NCBI GenBank assembly: GCA_013397455.1
Contig: VYZB01000095.1
Location: 727,396 to 791,395, forward strand
Direction: 5' to 3'
Length of the DNA stretch: 64,000 nucleotides
Source of the DNA: Crotophaga sulcirostris
Taxonomy: Eukaryota; Chordata; Aves; Cuculiformes; Crotophagidae
The position numbers and the translations under genes are program-made. Positions 1-11,330 of this stretch are shown piece by piece (the stretch's first letter is position 1; every line of letters starts with the position of its first letter). The notes beneath the pieces were generated by a model. That model saw only the letters and a list, made by a program, of their open reading frames with translations, was not told the origin of the DNA and did no database searches.

Positions 1-3000
1 TCACTGAATTCAGTGCAGTCCTGCCTACTTGTGCCTGTAAGAAAATTTAATCTCTTAAATGAAGTATTTATGCATAATGGGTTGAAAACTATTAGCAGGT
101 ACTGAAAATTCAAGCCCTGAAACAAAGCAGTTGTGCCATACCCAATTCAATGACAAGGGAGCATTCCACAACAGAGCTTTTTATTGGTTAATTTATGCTG
201 TGAGGATAAGAATGTGCTTTTACTATCATATTGACATCTCTAGTATACCAAAACTTTGAGTTCTAATTTTGCAGAAAAAGTGTCTACATAAAGTGTAGCT
301 GCTCTTGCAGGCGAGACTGGACAATAATGCAAACCTTATTTTGGCAGCATGCCTTCCCAATGCATAAGAATAAGGAGGAGAAATTCTAAAATAACTGTGT
401 CCTGGTAATGCACCTCCTCTCAGCAACTCTGTATGGAGTTACTGACTCGCATGCACTGGGAGGCAGTGCAGAGCTCCAGTAATTCAGAAAAATCCTGGAT
501 TGTAGAGCTCCGAGCTGCAGGTATGTTATGCATAGGATGCAGTTTATCTTCTGGGCTAATGTGGACTGTTCCTGTACTCTGGTCCTCCTTCCCCTTACCG
601 TCTCTGACATCTAGTTTTGTGACAGTTCTGGTATGGAACTGCAAGGGAAAAGAGGAACTCATAGCCCCTACATCAAGGAACTATACTGCCATCTATGAGG
701 GCAAAAAGATGCTTTCTGTCTTGTTCCAGAGAGTGTAAAGCCCACTGGAGAATATCAGTAGTTTGCTGTAAAGATGGAGCAAACCACAGACAAAAATGGA
801 CGTATGTAGTAACTTGTGCTATGAACAGAAGTTTCATGATTGAGTTTTCTTTGGGTTTTTTTACCCTATGGTTCGGTCTGTAGTGGGTGTAAGGATTGAG
901 TTGGTGCTTCAGCCTCCCAGCATGTGGGCGATCTAGTTTAGTTGCTTTCATTTCTTAATGCCTACTTTCATGAACACCGTCAGCCTGTAGTAGATTCACC
1001 ACCTCTACTTGTCCCTCAGGTTTAGTGGAGTCCAGGCAAAGGCTTCCACACAAATGGAAGGGGACAGACAGAATGTCTGCACAATGTGATTGAATAGAAA
1101 CCTTGTTTTCTTAGGAATCCAGGCAGGGAAAGTGGAAGTAGTCAAATATAAATACTTCCCTCCATTGCATTGGTCCTGTTGAATCAAGCATCCCAGTGTC
1201 TGTGAGGTTGTGAAGGCAAACTGTCCTCTGAGGGAAGCATGAATAATGGCCCTTGCGCTCTTTTAAAGCAGGATAATAATATGCAATATTTATTGTATTT
1301 GCTTGAATGCTCAAAAACTACGTGTTTTGCCTGAGAGCTGTACTCAGCCTGGCCCCTGGAGGGCACCAACAACCAACGTTACATTTTTTTGCTTGCCTCT
1401 GAGCTATTGCCCGCTGACATCCAGCGCTATGAAGATGGCAAATACATCCCCATGTATAGATTAAATTGAACTTGCTTTGCCTTGCATAATTTGGAAATTC
1501 AAAAGACCAATTTCCTAGTGTAATTGAAAACCGCTACATTTCAGCCTTATTCATTGAATCAGTATTTCCAGTTAGAATTCAAATTAATCTTTCTACCTTT
1601 AAACAAGATAACGAGAGTGTAGTTATATTTACTCAACCTTTTAACAATTGGGTTCAGTGTAGCTGCATATGATTAACTACAGATACACAATTGCAAAAGG
1701 TTAGTATGGGCATGACTCAGGTCATAAGGGAAATTCATCTCTTAAGGCTGAAAAACTGAACCGACAGTTCAACACTCAGCCTAATGCCTGAGTCCCTCTG
1801 GAATGAAAAGTAAAAAGGGAAAGGAAGAAGGCAAAATGACTAACCCTACATAAGAGCAATGTCAGCTTGTATATACTGCCCTATGGATTTTTTTTTTTTT
1901 AAATTTAGCCTGGAGTCCTTTTGCTTTAATGCAACTTTACTGAATTACTATCAACACCTGGCAAAAGGACTCATGATGTCTGAGTGCATTTGTGGAGCAC
2001 ATCTGTGCAGCTGGATTCTATGTGGGATGATCAGATGGAAACACAAGTTTGAGGTTTGTACAAGGAAACATTTCTCTGGAGCACACCCTGCTCTGCATCA
2101 CAGGCGTCTGATGTGGTGATGGATAAATTAGGTGGTAAAATCCCCAATTCTGTGGAGTATCAATAGATGGATTCTAAGAGCTCACCTCAATAAAGATAAG
2201 CCTAAGGGATAGTTTGACCAGTATCATCCTAAATTCAGGCACCTGGGAGTTTACATGGACTCACTTGGTCTTTAGAGGGGCTTGAACTGTTTCTACTCCT
2301 CATAAGTTGTGTAATGAGGCAGTTCCTGAAGCAGAGAATTAAGCTGGACCCACAAAAATGGTCAGGTTTTGGTAACAGATTTTTCAGTCTCACTAGTACA
2401 AGGCCTAGATGCTGAATGTCAAAAAATCTCAAACAAATATGCAGAGAATGAGGCAGGGGAACGGCTGATTGCAAGCTTTGGTGGATTTGCCATGACTTAC
2501 AATGTCCAAATGGAGATCAGATACTTTTCTGAAAGCTCAGCTTTACTTCCAAGATTAATTATTGGAAGTCCAATCTACCTTATGTTATACAGAAGGACAA
2601 TATATGAAGAATGTGATTTTTTTTCTTAATGCATTAATATGAAAGGGAAGTTGCACAAGGTCACATCAGGCAGGTTTGAGGGCAGACAATATTCTGCTGC
2701 ACTGCCTTTCTGCAATAAGGTGCTGAACAAGCCTGTGTGCCCTGCAGCTGTTTTCTCAGCACCTTATGTGGGGTTTTGCAAAGCTGAAAGCTTGCAGCTG
2801 TTTGCCCCATAGCTAGGAGGCATGGTGGGGAGATGAATGCCCTGGCTTTCCCTGCAGGCTGACTGGCAGGGAAGCAGATGCCTCATACTGTGTTCAGCTG
2901 GCTGAATGTGAAAAGTTTCAGGGGATTTTTAAGTCTTATTTTTGGGGATGGGAAGAAGTAAAAAGATTGTCAATGGGAGAAGTTGACACTCAGACTTAGC

Positions 3001-6000
3001 ACAGTTTAACTGCAGTGGGCTTGTGGTCTCTGACAGGGTGCTTATAATCCATATGAACTGATGCTCTTTCATTGCCAGTGAGACTGAGTTGTGTTTCCTT
3101 GCATTTGCAGTGTTCTAAGACTGTTCATGTAGGCAACTGGTGCACAGTAACTGCTTGATTTGTGTATGAGTGTGAGGTCGCATACTGAGGGCACCCTTCA
3201 AAATACTTGTTGTTAATAACTGACTGTTCTAGCATCATGAGCAACAGCCGTGCAGAGATACCCTGAGGTGGGGTTGTAGGTGTGAGTTTGGGTTGCACTA
3301 TCACATCTTCTTAGCTGAGTCTGGCCTGCCAGCTTGTGCAAACAGGCAAGAGGCAATTTTCTAACAGGCTTCTGCTTTGTGCTCTATCAAGCAAGCTATG
3401 ACTTAGGCTTCATTAACAGAAACTCGCATTCTCATTTATACCTATGCACAAGTAAGCAAATATTCAATTTTACACATGTATTTATATTTAAATGCTGATG
3501 TAATGCAACGCTAAAGAAGGGTGAAGTACTTCTTTGTTGGCTGTTATGCTAATTGTCCTCCCTGTCATTCTTTTACAAGTCTGGACTGGGTTATCTCTGC
3601 ATCCATCTCTGTTGCAATGTCAGCAAGTACAAGTCACTATGGCATGCAGATTGTTTTAATTTGGGCTGGGGACTGTCTTTGGTTCTATGAATAAGAAAAC
3701 ACTTCTAAATACTCCCTGCCTCTACTAGGCTGAGTGCTCCTGATTTCCAGCTCTGCAGTGCATGTGGACCAGCAGGATCAGAGCTGGACCTACAAGATAA
3801 ATGTGAGCAAATTTATAATGTAGTCAATACATTCATGTAAGTTGTTCTTTGTCTGTCCAGCATCTCAAATTGGACCATGGATTTGGTATTTCAAGTAATA
3901 CTATCACTCTGCTGTTGAGCCAGCATGGTGATGTTGGATGGGATTTGCTAGTTCCTCTGACATCTTCACTGTGGGACGTGAGCTTGTCAAGGAAGATATG
4001 TGGTTTGGATATGAGAAGAGACAGAGATAGAATTTGCTTGGGCAATCCCACAAGCACTCCTTGGGCTACTTTTAACTTGTAGGGATTAGGTAGACAATCA
4101 CCTGTCCCAAATCCATCCCTTGAATTACTTTACTGTCCCCAGCATAAACTGGAAGGAGAAGAGATTGTGTCCTAATATACTTTTCTTGACAGGCTAGCCA
4201 TTGAGCTTGCTGTGTGAAATCCTCCCCTTAAGTTACTAAGGGGTTTATTCTGGATGGCATCCTGCATATGTTTTTCAGTCACTGACTGGAATAATGCCAG
4301 GGAAGCTGCTCTGTTCTGTTGCCTAATTAATAATACATCTCTTTAAAAAATAAATAAAAAAATTGATGCATATTTAACTGATAAGCTAGAACAGCTTCAA
4401 AAGCACTCTTTCAGTCCATGAGCTGCATAATACAGTGTTGTGTTACTCTGAAAATCCTAACTAGAACAAAACTTTGGATATGTGAGTTTGCATTATACCT
4501 CTAAAGCACTTGAATGGTTTAATGTGTTGACTTTTCATTACTTTTTTTTTTCATCTTTGAGAGAAAGGATGGAAAATACAAAGCACAGTAGCTTAGTGAA
4601 TTAAGTGAACTAGCACAGGTAAAAACTTTCTTCGTTCCCTTTCTGAAAGGGATTTGTAACTAAGATGAAACCTGCAGCAGCAAGGTGAACTCGTAAAACT
4701 GCTACCCAGCATTACCTCATCCTCAGCCTGCTGTTAGTCAACGAGCTGCTCTAGAAAGCAGCTTATGTGCCTCTTCCCTTCTGTTAAGGAATGCAGAGCA
4801 AAATAAGATGTAAAACTAGGATTTGGGAGAGGATTTTTATCTACTGCAGTCACTGTACAATGTTGGCCAATGCTTTTCATTGTGGAGTTTCTCGTAGTGT
4901 GGTAAGAACTGAATTTTTAGCTTGAACTTTTGCCATTGTCACTTCAGCTGATTCTCATAAAAGCTACTGACACTTTGTTTTGTAATGCTTACCTTTACTG
5001 GTAGAAAAGAAGCTTTTCACATTATTGTGAAAATCATAATTGTGAAAAGTTCGGTTGTTTTTTGATTCATTTGTGGCAGTTATTCCAAACCAACACAGAC
5101 TGTTGACATGGGGAGAGTAAATGACAAAGATGTGGAATCCCAGAGTTCACATCCCCAACAGGCAAAGTTTCCTCTTGTTTGTTTTTTGTGGTTTTGTGTG
5201 CCTGTGGTTTTGATTTTGTTTTGGTTGAATGGTAGTGTGATGTTTTGTGGTGGTTTTGTTTTGTTTCTTTTTGTTTGGGATTTTTTTTGACAAATGAGCT
5301 TTTTGCTCCTTACTATGTCATTGAAGGATTAAGTCTTTAGGTTTATTTTCCTCTGGAAATGTGCTTTCAAATTCAGAAGTTTCCTTGGTTTCTAGAAGAG
5401 TCTTTTGCAGAGGTGATGGCAAGGCTCTACTTTTTTTCCCCGCCTCTCACTGCTGCTCTTTCTGCCTCGCTGCCTGACCTGGTGCTCTGTGTGCCTCCCA
5501 GTCTCTTTTTCCAGAGAGATATGCCTGCAAAGTCCTAGGGCACAGGCAATCTCCCACTCACATGGTCTGGAGAGTAGGGCAGAGGACAAAAATAGTCAAA
5601 CAGTTGTCTGTTTTCTGATGCTGAAAAGTGTATTTCAGGACTTAGCTGTAAACAGGTGAGCAATGCCAGATACCTCTTGTGGCAAAGTGACATTGGGGAT
5701 TTAAGGCTTGGACTATGATGAGATTAAAATACCTGTCTTGCAACACAAACAAGGATTCCTTTGATGAAAGCTGAGGCTCTAATTTAATTTGCATGGGATC
5801 TAGAAAAATGGCCTGTGTGATCAAACTGGATTGTATCATAAAATTAGTTCACAGAGAAACTGAGTGATGCTGAGTGAAAGGAGTTTAGTTCTTGAGCTCA
5901 GAGATGGGACCTAATCCGAACTCATAGCAGGAGCGTGTGGGGCGTGATGCAAGCAGCTTTTCATCTTCTGGTCTTCAATCATGAGCTTTGAAGGGCTGTA

Positions 6001-6564
6001 GATGGTTCAGCTCTGTTATATTTTTGCTTGTGGCCAGAGGTAATGGAGAGGTAACTGCATGCTACGCAAGATATAGAAATCTTATATGGTGTCATATACA
6101 CTTCTGGAGCAGGAGAACTGTTTTGATTTGGCTGTACCTGAAGTGCTTTCGTGGGCTATCATAATGTAGGTCAGTTTTAGCCCCAGTTAACAAACAAATC
6201 TCAGTCATCTTGAGAGTGTTCAAAATGGAATATATTAAGAGTAACCAAGGCCATTGATTTAGGAAACTCTAAAACCTGTCTCTTGCCAATGTGTGAAAGA
6301 TTTATTAAGAGAGTTCAGATTTAAGATTGCACAAGCAGTCAGTGTATACACAGGACAAGAATCATTAGGAGGATAGATTTTTAATGTCATTGCCAATATT
6401 TTCTAAAATACTTTTCTTGAACAAATGACTTTAAATAAAATATATTACATCTTATTACTATGAACTAGATCTCAAAGGCCAAAGATTCCATTTTTTCGTA
6501 ATCTGGTACATGGGAGCCTCCTGGCTGCATTAAAGGTGAGAATTAACTTACTCAGACAGGGAGT
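1..6564. other. Unique non-coding sequence, no gene seen
   Basis: No gene, RNA gene or known interspersed repeat was recognised here. Open frames are short (at most about 100 codons), lie on both strands, and have no recognisable domains. The stretch around 1440-1700 is AT-rich and contains several TAAT/ATTA cores, such as occur in conserved non-coding elements, but conservation cannot be judged from one sequence. A G/T-skewed tract near 5.2 kb is listed separately. The most likely reading is intergenic or intronic DNA. Confidence 0.6.
5168..5289 (+). repeat. G/T-rich, strongly strand-asymmetric tract
   Basis: About 120 bases consist almost only of T and G on the plus strand, built from irregular TTTTG, TGGTTTTG and GTGG units and ending in a run of eight or more T. 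There is no exact repeat period, so this is a low-complexity tract rather than a clean microsatellite. A 60-codon frame crosses it (5108-5290), but its composition simply mirrors the tract (Phe, Val, Leu, Trp, Gly) and it is not credible as a gene. Confidence 0.7.
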
Positions 6565-6618
6565 TAATTGATCCTTATGGGCCCCTTCCAACTCAAGATA
6601 TTCCATGATTCTATTATG
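6565..6618 (+). mobile_element. CR1 LINE, short 3'-terminal fragment
   Basis: The plus strand reads TGATCCTTATGGG, then CCCTTCCAACTC, then ATTCCATGATTCTATTATG. This is the characteristic 3' end of avian CR1 retrotransposons: a pyrimidine-rich 3' UTR closing on imperfect ATTCTATG-type octamers instead of a poly-A tail. Only about 55 bases are recognisable, so the copy is heavily 5'-truncated or eroded, as is typical for CR1. The upstream sequence back to about 6530 may also belong but is too diverged to call. Confidence 0.85.
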
Positions 6619-7117
6619 TATTAAGCAAGAATGTTTTGGGAGCCTTACCAGTAAATGACTTGGAGGAGATCTTGCATTTAAATTCTCTAAAATGGTATTT
6701 AAACTCTTTGTTTCCCTGATATCTCCCCTGTTGGGTATTGAGCTGTTACTTAAACCTTTATCACCTCTGCAAAAATTAAGTCATTAGAGTGGACAACTTA
6801 AAAGACTTAAAGATGTCTGCATTTCAAGGGTGCTTTAAACAGGTGTATCTTTGCTGAAATGACCCTGAGCACAACTGCAATGCAGCTAATCTACAGCCCT
6901 TCAGAACTGGCTTCCAAACTGAATGATGGAAATTACCCCAACTTCTGCGTGTGTTCCCAGCTGCTTGAATGTGGTGATTGCAACAGCAGGGAAACCAGCA
7001 GCTCTGTGGTACCTGAAAAGGATATTTATCTTACACCAGTTAAAAGTTCCTAAAGAATCTTGGAAACAACATTTTTTTGGTTGTGAAATCCAGTTCCTGA
7101 ATTTGTGAGCAACTGCA
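6619..7117. other. Short unique spacer between two CR1 fragments
   Basis: About 500 bases of unique sequence lie between the plus-strand CR1 tail and the old minus-strand CR1. A 64-codon plus-strand frame (6859-7053) and its overlapping shadows show no recognisable protein motif and no convincing splice sites. Nothing else was seen. Confidence 0.55.
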
Positions 7118-7560
7118 TAACAGAATCTCAGTAAGATAATCTGGAAGGATGCTAGAGAGGTCATGTAACTCATCTGTCAGCCCCAAGGCAGGATCAACTA
7201 TATATTAATCCTGACAGATATTTATTCAATGTGTTCTGAAAGATCTCCAATGGTAGAGAGACACTCAGCTAATCTATTCTGCCTCCTCATCCCTGCTGTT
7301 AGAAAGCTTTTCTTGAACTTTACCCTGACTCTTTCTTCTTGTAATTAGTCAAGAAAACTGAGTAACTTGTCTTATCTGTCACGTATGAAAAAAAGTTTAT
7401 GCTCTATCTATACAAAGACTTTGAGGTCCCCTCATGAGTCATCTTCTCTTTAGGGCACACAACGTTTTTAATCTTCCTTCATGTCATGCTTTGCAAATCT
7501 CCTATTAGCCTCATTGCACTCCTGTTACTTTCTCTAGTTGCTCTAGATCAAGAGAGATAC
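7118..7560 (-). mobile_element. Ancient CR1-type LINE, 3' part of ORF2 and 3' UTR (decayed)
   Basis: Read on the minus strand, the sequence follows the general plan of an amniote CR1 3' end. There is a degenerate ORF2 C-terminal stretch (GGGGACCTCAAAGTC, which matches the usual 'RGDL' codons region, then GGGTAAAGTTCAAG and CTTTCTAACAGCAGGGATG). It is followed by the 'ATTGGAGATCTTTCAGAAC' and 'ATCTGTCAGGATTAAT' segments and then by CATGACCTCTCTAGCATCC near the 3' end. It is far more diverged than the copies at 11.05 and 31.35 kb and has no open frame, so it is an old insertion. The family assignment is from memory of CR1 consensus structure. The far (5') end is uncertain. Confidence 0.7.
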
Positions 7561-7953
7561 AGACTTATCTTTTTAGTGTCTAAAATAGCATCCATCACTG
7601 GCTGTTGATTCAGTAACAATGTTTGAAATATGTTTGCTATCAAGCTTAAAGTAAACAAGTACTATTATTAAAATTTTCTTTCCTCTGACTGGGAGATTAG
7701 TCTTTCATAGTAACAGAAGTCCTGCATAAAATTAAACCTAATACTAAACATTAGTTTGACAACAAATGTGCATTTTAAAATGAAATTAGGGTTGTATGGC
7801 AGGCTTTAAAGATATCCAATGTTAATATTTGTCCCTAGTGATTTGAACCCAAAGGACTTCAGTCTTTGACCTTTTTAAACTGACATTTCCCTACCCCCTT
7901 TACCTGTTTGCTCTTCTGTGAATGCTCAGTGTTTCAGTCATGATTGCTATTTT

Positions 7954-7966
7954 TGTGTGTGTGTGT
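7954..7966 (+). repeat. (TG)n microsatellite
   Basis: There are about six and a half TG units with no interruption, set in T-rich sequence. The run is short and probably only weakly variable. Confidence 0.8.
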
Positions 7967-10428
7967 TTCAATTCTTTATAACAAGTTCCAGATCACATAG
8001 GCAGCATACAAGCACTTTCTTGTTGTGGAAGATACTCATTCTCACTTGCACACGCTCTACGACGTGACAACTGATTTCATGACAATGATACTTGTTGCTG
8101 ATTTTGCCGCACTAGATTTCTGCAGAGTTGTTTTTTTTACTCCTGCAATTAAAGCCTACGTTTTAGTTACTGCCTTTTGTTTCTTTTGAACTCATCAGGG
8201 GAGGAATATAATAAAATACTATTTGAAATTACAATCTCGGCTAAGGCAGAACATAAAAATGTGAGGTAGTCATCACCTTAGATTAGCATTCCAAAGCTGA
8301 TAACTAGACAGGCCAAAAATCTGTGCTCATTTTTAAGCAACAATTTAGGATTCTGGGGAATCAGATAGCACTAAGCAGCTTTGAGGAAATAAGACTCTGT
8401 TAATCAAGGTGGGAGAACAAAGCTGCAACAGCGGAAGCTGGAGTGATTTGCTAGTCACTTGCAGCTGGGGAATGCATACACCCTTCATCCTGCTAGAAAA
8501 TTAGGGATGTGCAGAGATAAAACTGTTAATAATAAAATGTAGGCAAAAATTTGGGATCAAAGGAAGCCAATTTCATCCCTTAAAACTGGTCCAGAAGGCT
8601 CTGTAAAACCTCTGACTCTCTCCTAGTAAGCCTAACCACATGCCTAGTGTGGGCATAGCAACAAACTCCAGACCTTTAGCATGAAAGTGGAAAAAAATTA
8701 TGATGTGCCAGAGGGAAGGCAAGAAATAGGAAGCTCTTGCTGATGTCTTGAACTACTGAATTAGCAGCAAATTTTCTAGCTGAAAAAAAATCCAACTGGT
8801 GCTAAGAAACCAGTTGATTTTGCAACTTCAAAGCCTCTACCAGGCTGTCCAGAGAGAATAATTCCTTCTATGAACAGTCAGTCAGTTTAACTCCCAAGTG
8901 CATGAGCGAGACAGGCTGAGTGAGATCCTGATAGAGATTTCTTCTTTTTTCTTTTTTTTGGTCTTGTGTTCAGTTTCTGAATGTTGAACAGTTTGAGTTT
9001 AAGGTGAGAGAATGCCTTTTTGAAAGGTTTTTATGGAGATTGCTCCTGTAGCAGAGCCAGAGATAAACCTCTCCATGCTGTGGTTGCAGAAGGAAATGAC
9101 CATCTGAGTTACAGCTGAAGGAAATTTACTTTACTATCTAAGCCACGTTTTTTTTGACTTTGTTCTTCAGGGTGTGTGCTGGGGGCTTCTAGAAAAGGTT
9201 TTCACTTCTGAGCATGGCTTGATCATTTTTGGCAAATCCCTCCTGTTGTGGACCTGTTGTGATGAGTGGGGATTAATTAAAAGGGTTACAACAGTGCATG
9301 TCGCAGTTAGCAATGCTCCAAAGCAGGCAGGGGAGAGGGAATTTATAGGGAGACATTGGGCTCTTATGTTTAGGACACATGCTATACCATATTACTCTTG
9401 CTTTGGGTGTGTGCATGGGCATGAAGATGCTGAAGTCAGTAAAATTTTGGCTAATTTTTGCAACGGTGAAGCTTCTGGAATTGCTTCATCTGTATGCAAG
9501 CTGCCTTTCTGAAGTGTTGGCATTCCGTGACATTCTGCATGCTGTGCTAAATTCAGAAGGTTTTTTTTCATGTTGAGCTGGAGTGACAATAATTTCTGAG
9601 GTCTGTGGCTTGTTTCAATTATTTACTTCTGCAAAAAGATTTTTATAAATCCTCCTTTCTCTTTCATATTATTAACTTTCTTGTCAAACTTTTATTTAAA
9701 CCGCAGAGGCAAAGATGGATCTTTCCTTTATAGCTCTGCAAAGTTAGATTTACTTCTTTGACTTGTTTCAGTATGATTGAAAGCTAATCTGTCTCCTTTT
9801 TATTGGCTTTTGGTAAAGCATGTATTTCTTTGTTTCCCTTTTTCATTCTGCATTGTCTTGTGAAAATATGTAGCTTCAAGATGTAAAAAAAATTATCCTC
9901 CTACAGGAAAGAAAAATTGACAACCCTTAATCCAATCCAAGAGGTTTATGTCTTTAATTAGCTTCTTGGATTGTATTCATGTATGATTCAAATAGAATGA
10001 ACTATAAGCAATAATAAAGGTCCTGTGGTCACCTCTGACCTTGCAGAGGAGAATGCTAAAGCCAGAAAGCTTTTTTGGCTCAACACCAGTGACAACGACT
10101 TGAATGTGTCTTCTTTAGGAATTAACATTTTGCCATAAAAAGCATGTAGTGTGCTCCCACTGCAGTTAACTTTATTGGCCAAGGGCACGGTCTGACTTGT
10201 GGGCTATTAACTCCAAAAACTGGTATTTTAAATACTGTTGCACTCTACTTTTATAATTAGTCCTTTTGTTGCCCTAATCTTAGAGTATATGTTTCCAAAC
10301 CCTCTGTAAGAGTTATTTACTATTGTTTATTAATGCATTTAAGGACATAAAATGGCTTTTGTGTTATGCTACGGTTTTAAACTTAATATTGCTATTTATA
10401 GAGGCTGTTAATGTTTTAGCTTACTCAA

Positions 10429-10452
10429 GTGGATGATCCTGTGATCATCCAC
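10429..10452. repeat. Perfect 10-bp inverted repeat with 4-base loop
   Basis: GTGGATGATC is followed by the loop CTGT and then GATCATCCAC, an exact reverse complement. The flanking bases do not extend the stem. It could form a hairpin in DNA or in a transcript, but no T-run or neighbouring gene suggests a function. Confidence 0.8.
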
Positions 10453-11052
10453 AGTATTATATTAGGCAGAGAAAATTTTGCCCCAGACATATGTCATTCT
10501 TTGCTTCTAAAGAGCTGAATGAGCATGAGGGTTATATCCAGGGATATTGATCCTGGGACTGATTTTGATAGAACGTGCTGACTCACAGCAGCAACCCAAA
10601 ATTGATTGGTATTTCCTTCTTTCCAGCGGGAAGCATCTCCATGGTGTCTCTAGCAAGCTCCTGACCCTCTACAGCAGGGCCAGCACTTCAAAGGCATGCT
10701 GCCAGACTTAATGTATTGCTCTTTGCAACATGTTTGCAGAGTAGCAGGTAGGGAACAGAAATAAAATCTGCACACATTTTACCTGCAGTAGCTAAATTTA
10801 CCAAGGCATTCTGCTGCATTTTCTATTAAGTGTAGCAACTGTAATTTTTTAATGGCTTCCATTATATCAGGGTGGAAATAACTACTATTGTCACTTTTAG
10901 CTAGGCTTCAGGGATATAGTACCATTTCATTGGCATGTGAGGGGCAGGCTCAGGTATCCCCATGCAGCATATGTAGTATATAGAGATTTTCAGAGCAGCA
11001 TTTCCTCTCACTTGTACGAGTGTGTTGTTGGAAACAAAGTAAGTGACTATAC

Positions 11053-11330
11053 CATAGAATCAGAGAATCATTTAGGATGGAAAAGACCTTTAAGATCATC
11101 AAGTCCAACTGTAAACCTGACACTGCCAAGCCCACCACTAAACCATGTCCCTAAACACATCTGCACATCTTTTAAGTAGCCTCAGGGATGGTGACTCAAC
11201 CACTTCCCTGTGCTGCCTTTTCCAGTGCTTGACAACCCTTTTGGTAGAGAAATTTTTCCTAATATCTAGTTTAAACCACCCCTGGCACAATTTGAGGTCA
11301 TTTCTTCTTGTCCTGCCACTGGCTTTGTGG
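11053..11330 (-). mobile_element. CR1 LINE, 3' fragment
   Basis: The plus strand opens with CATAGAATCAGAGAATCATT, the reverse complement of the CR1 3' terminal octamer region. It continues with GGAAAAGACCTTTAAGATCA, TCAAGTCCAACTGTAAACC, CACTGCCAAGCCCACCACTA and AACCATGTCCCTAA, and then with the block around CTCAGGGATGGTGACTC. The distal part (TTTTTCCTAATATCTAGTTT and TTGAGGTCATTTCTTCTTG) corresponds to the end of ORF2. The element is therefore in minus orientation, 5'-truncated after about 280 bases. Its internal wording matches the CR1 at 31.35 kb closely, so both likely belong to one subfamily. The 5' boundary near 11330 is approximate. Confidence 0.95.

Larger units (their letters stand above)
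7561..11052. other. Unique non-coding sequence, no gene seen
   Basis: No gene or interspersed repeat was recognised. Small features are a (TG)n run at 7954-7966, a T-rich tract around 8940-8960, and a perfect short hairpin at 10429-10452 (listed separately). The 112-codon plus-strand frame at 9174-9512 overlaps other frames on both strands, has no family resemblance and no good splice context, and was not annotated. Confidence 0.55.

Noticed and set aside
2369..2629. 86-codon plus-strand frame preceded by a GTAACAG acceptor-like site
   Set aside because: The overlapping minus-strand frame is also open, there is no donor at its end, and no family resemblance.
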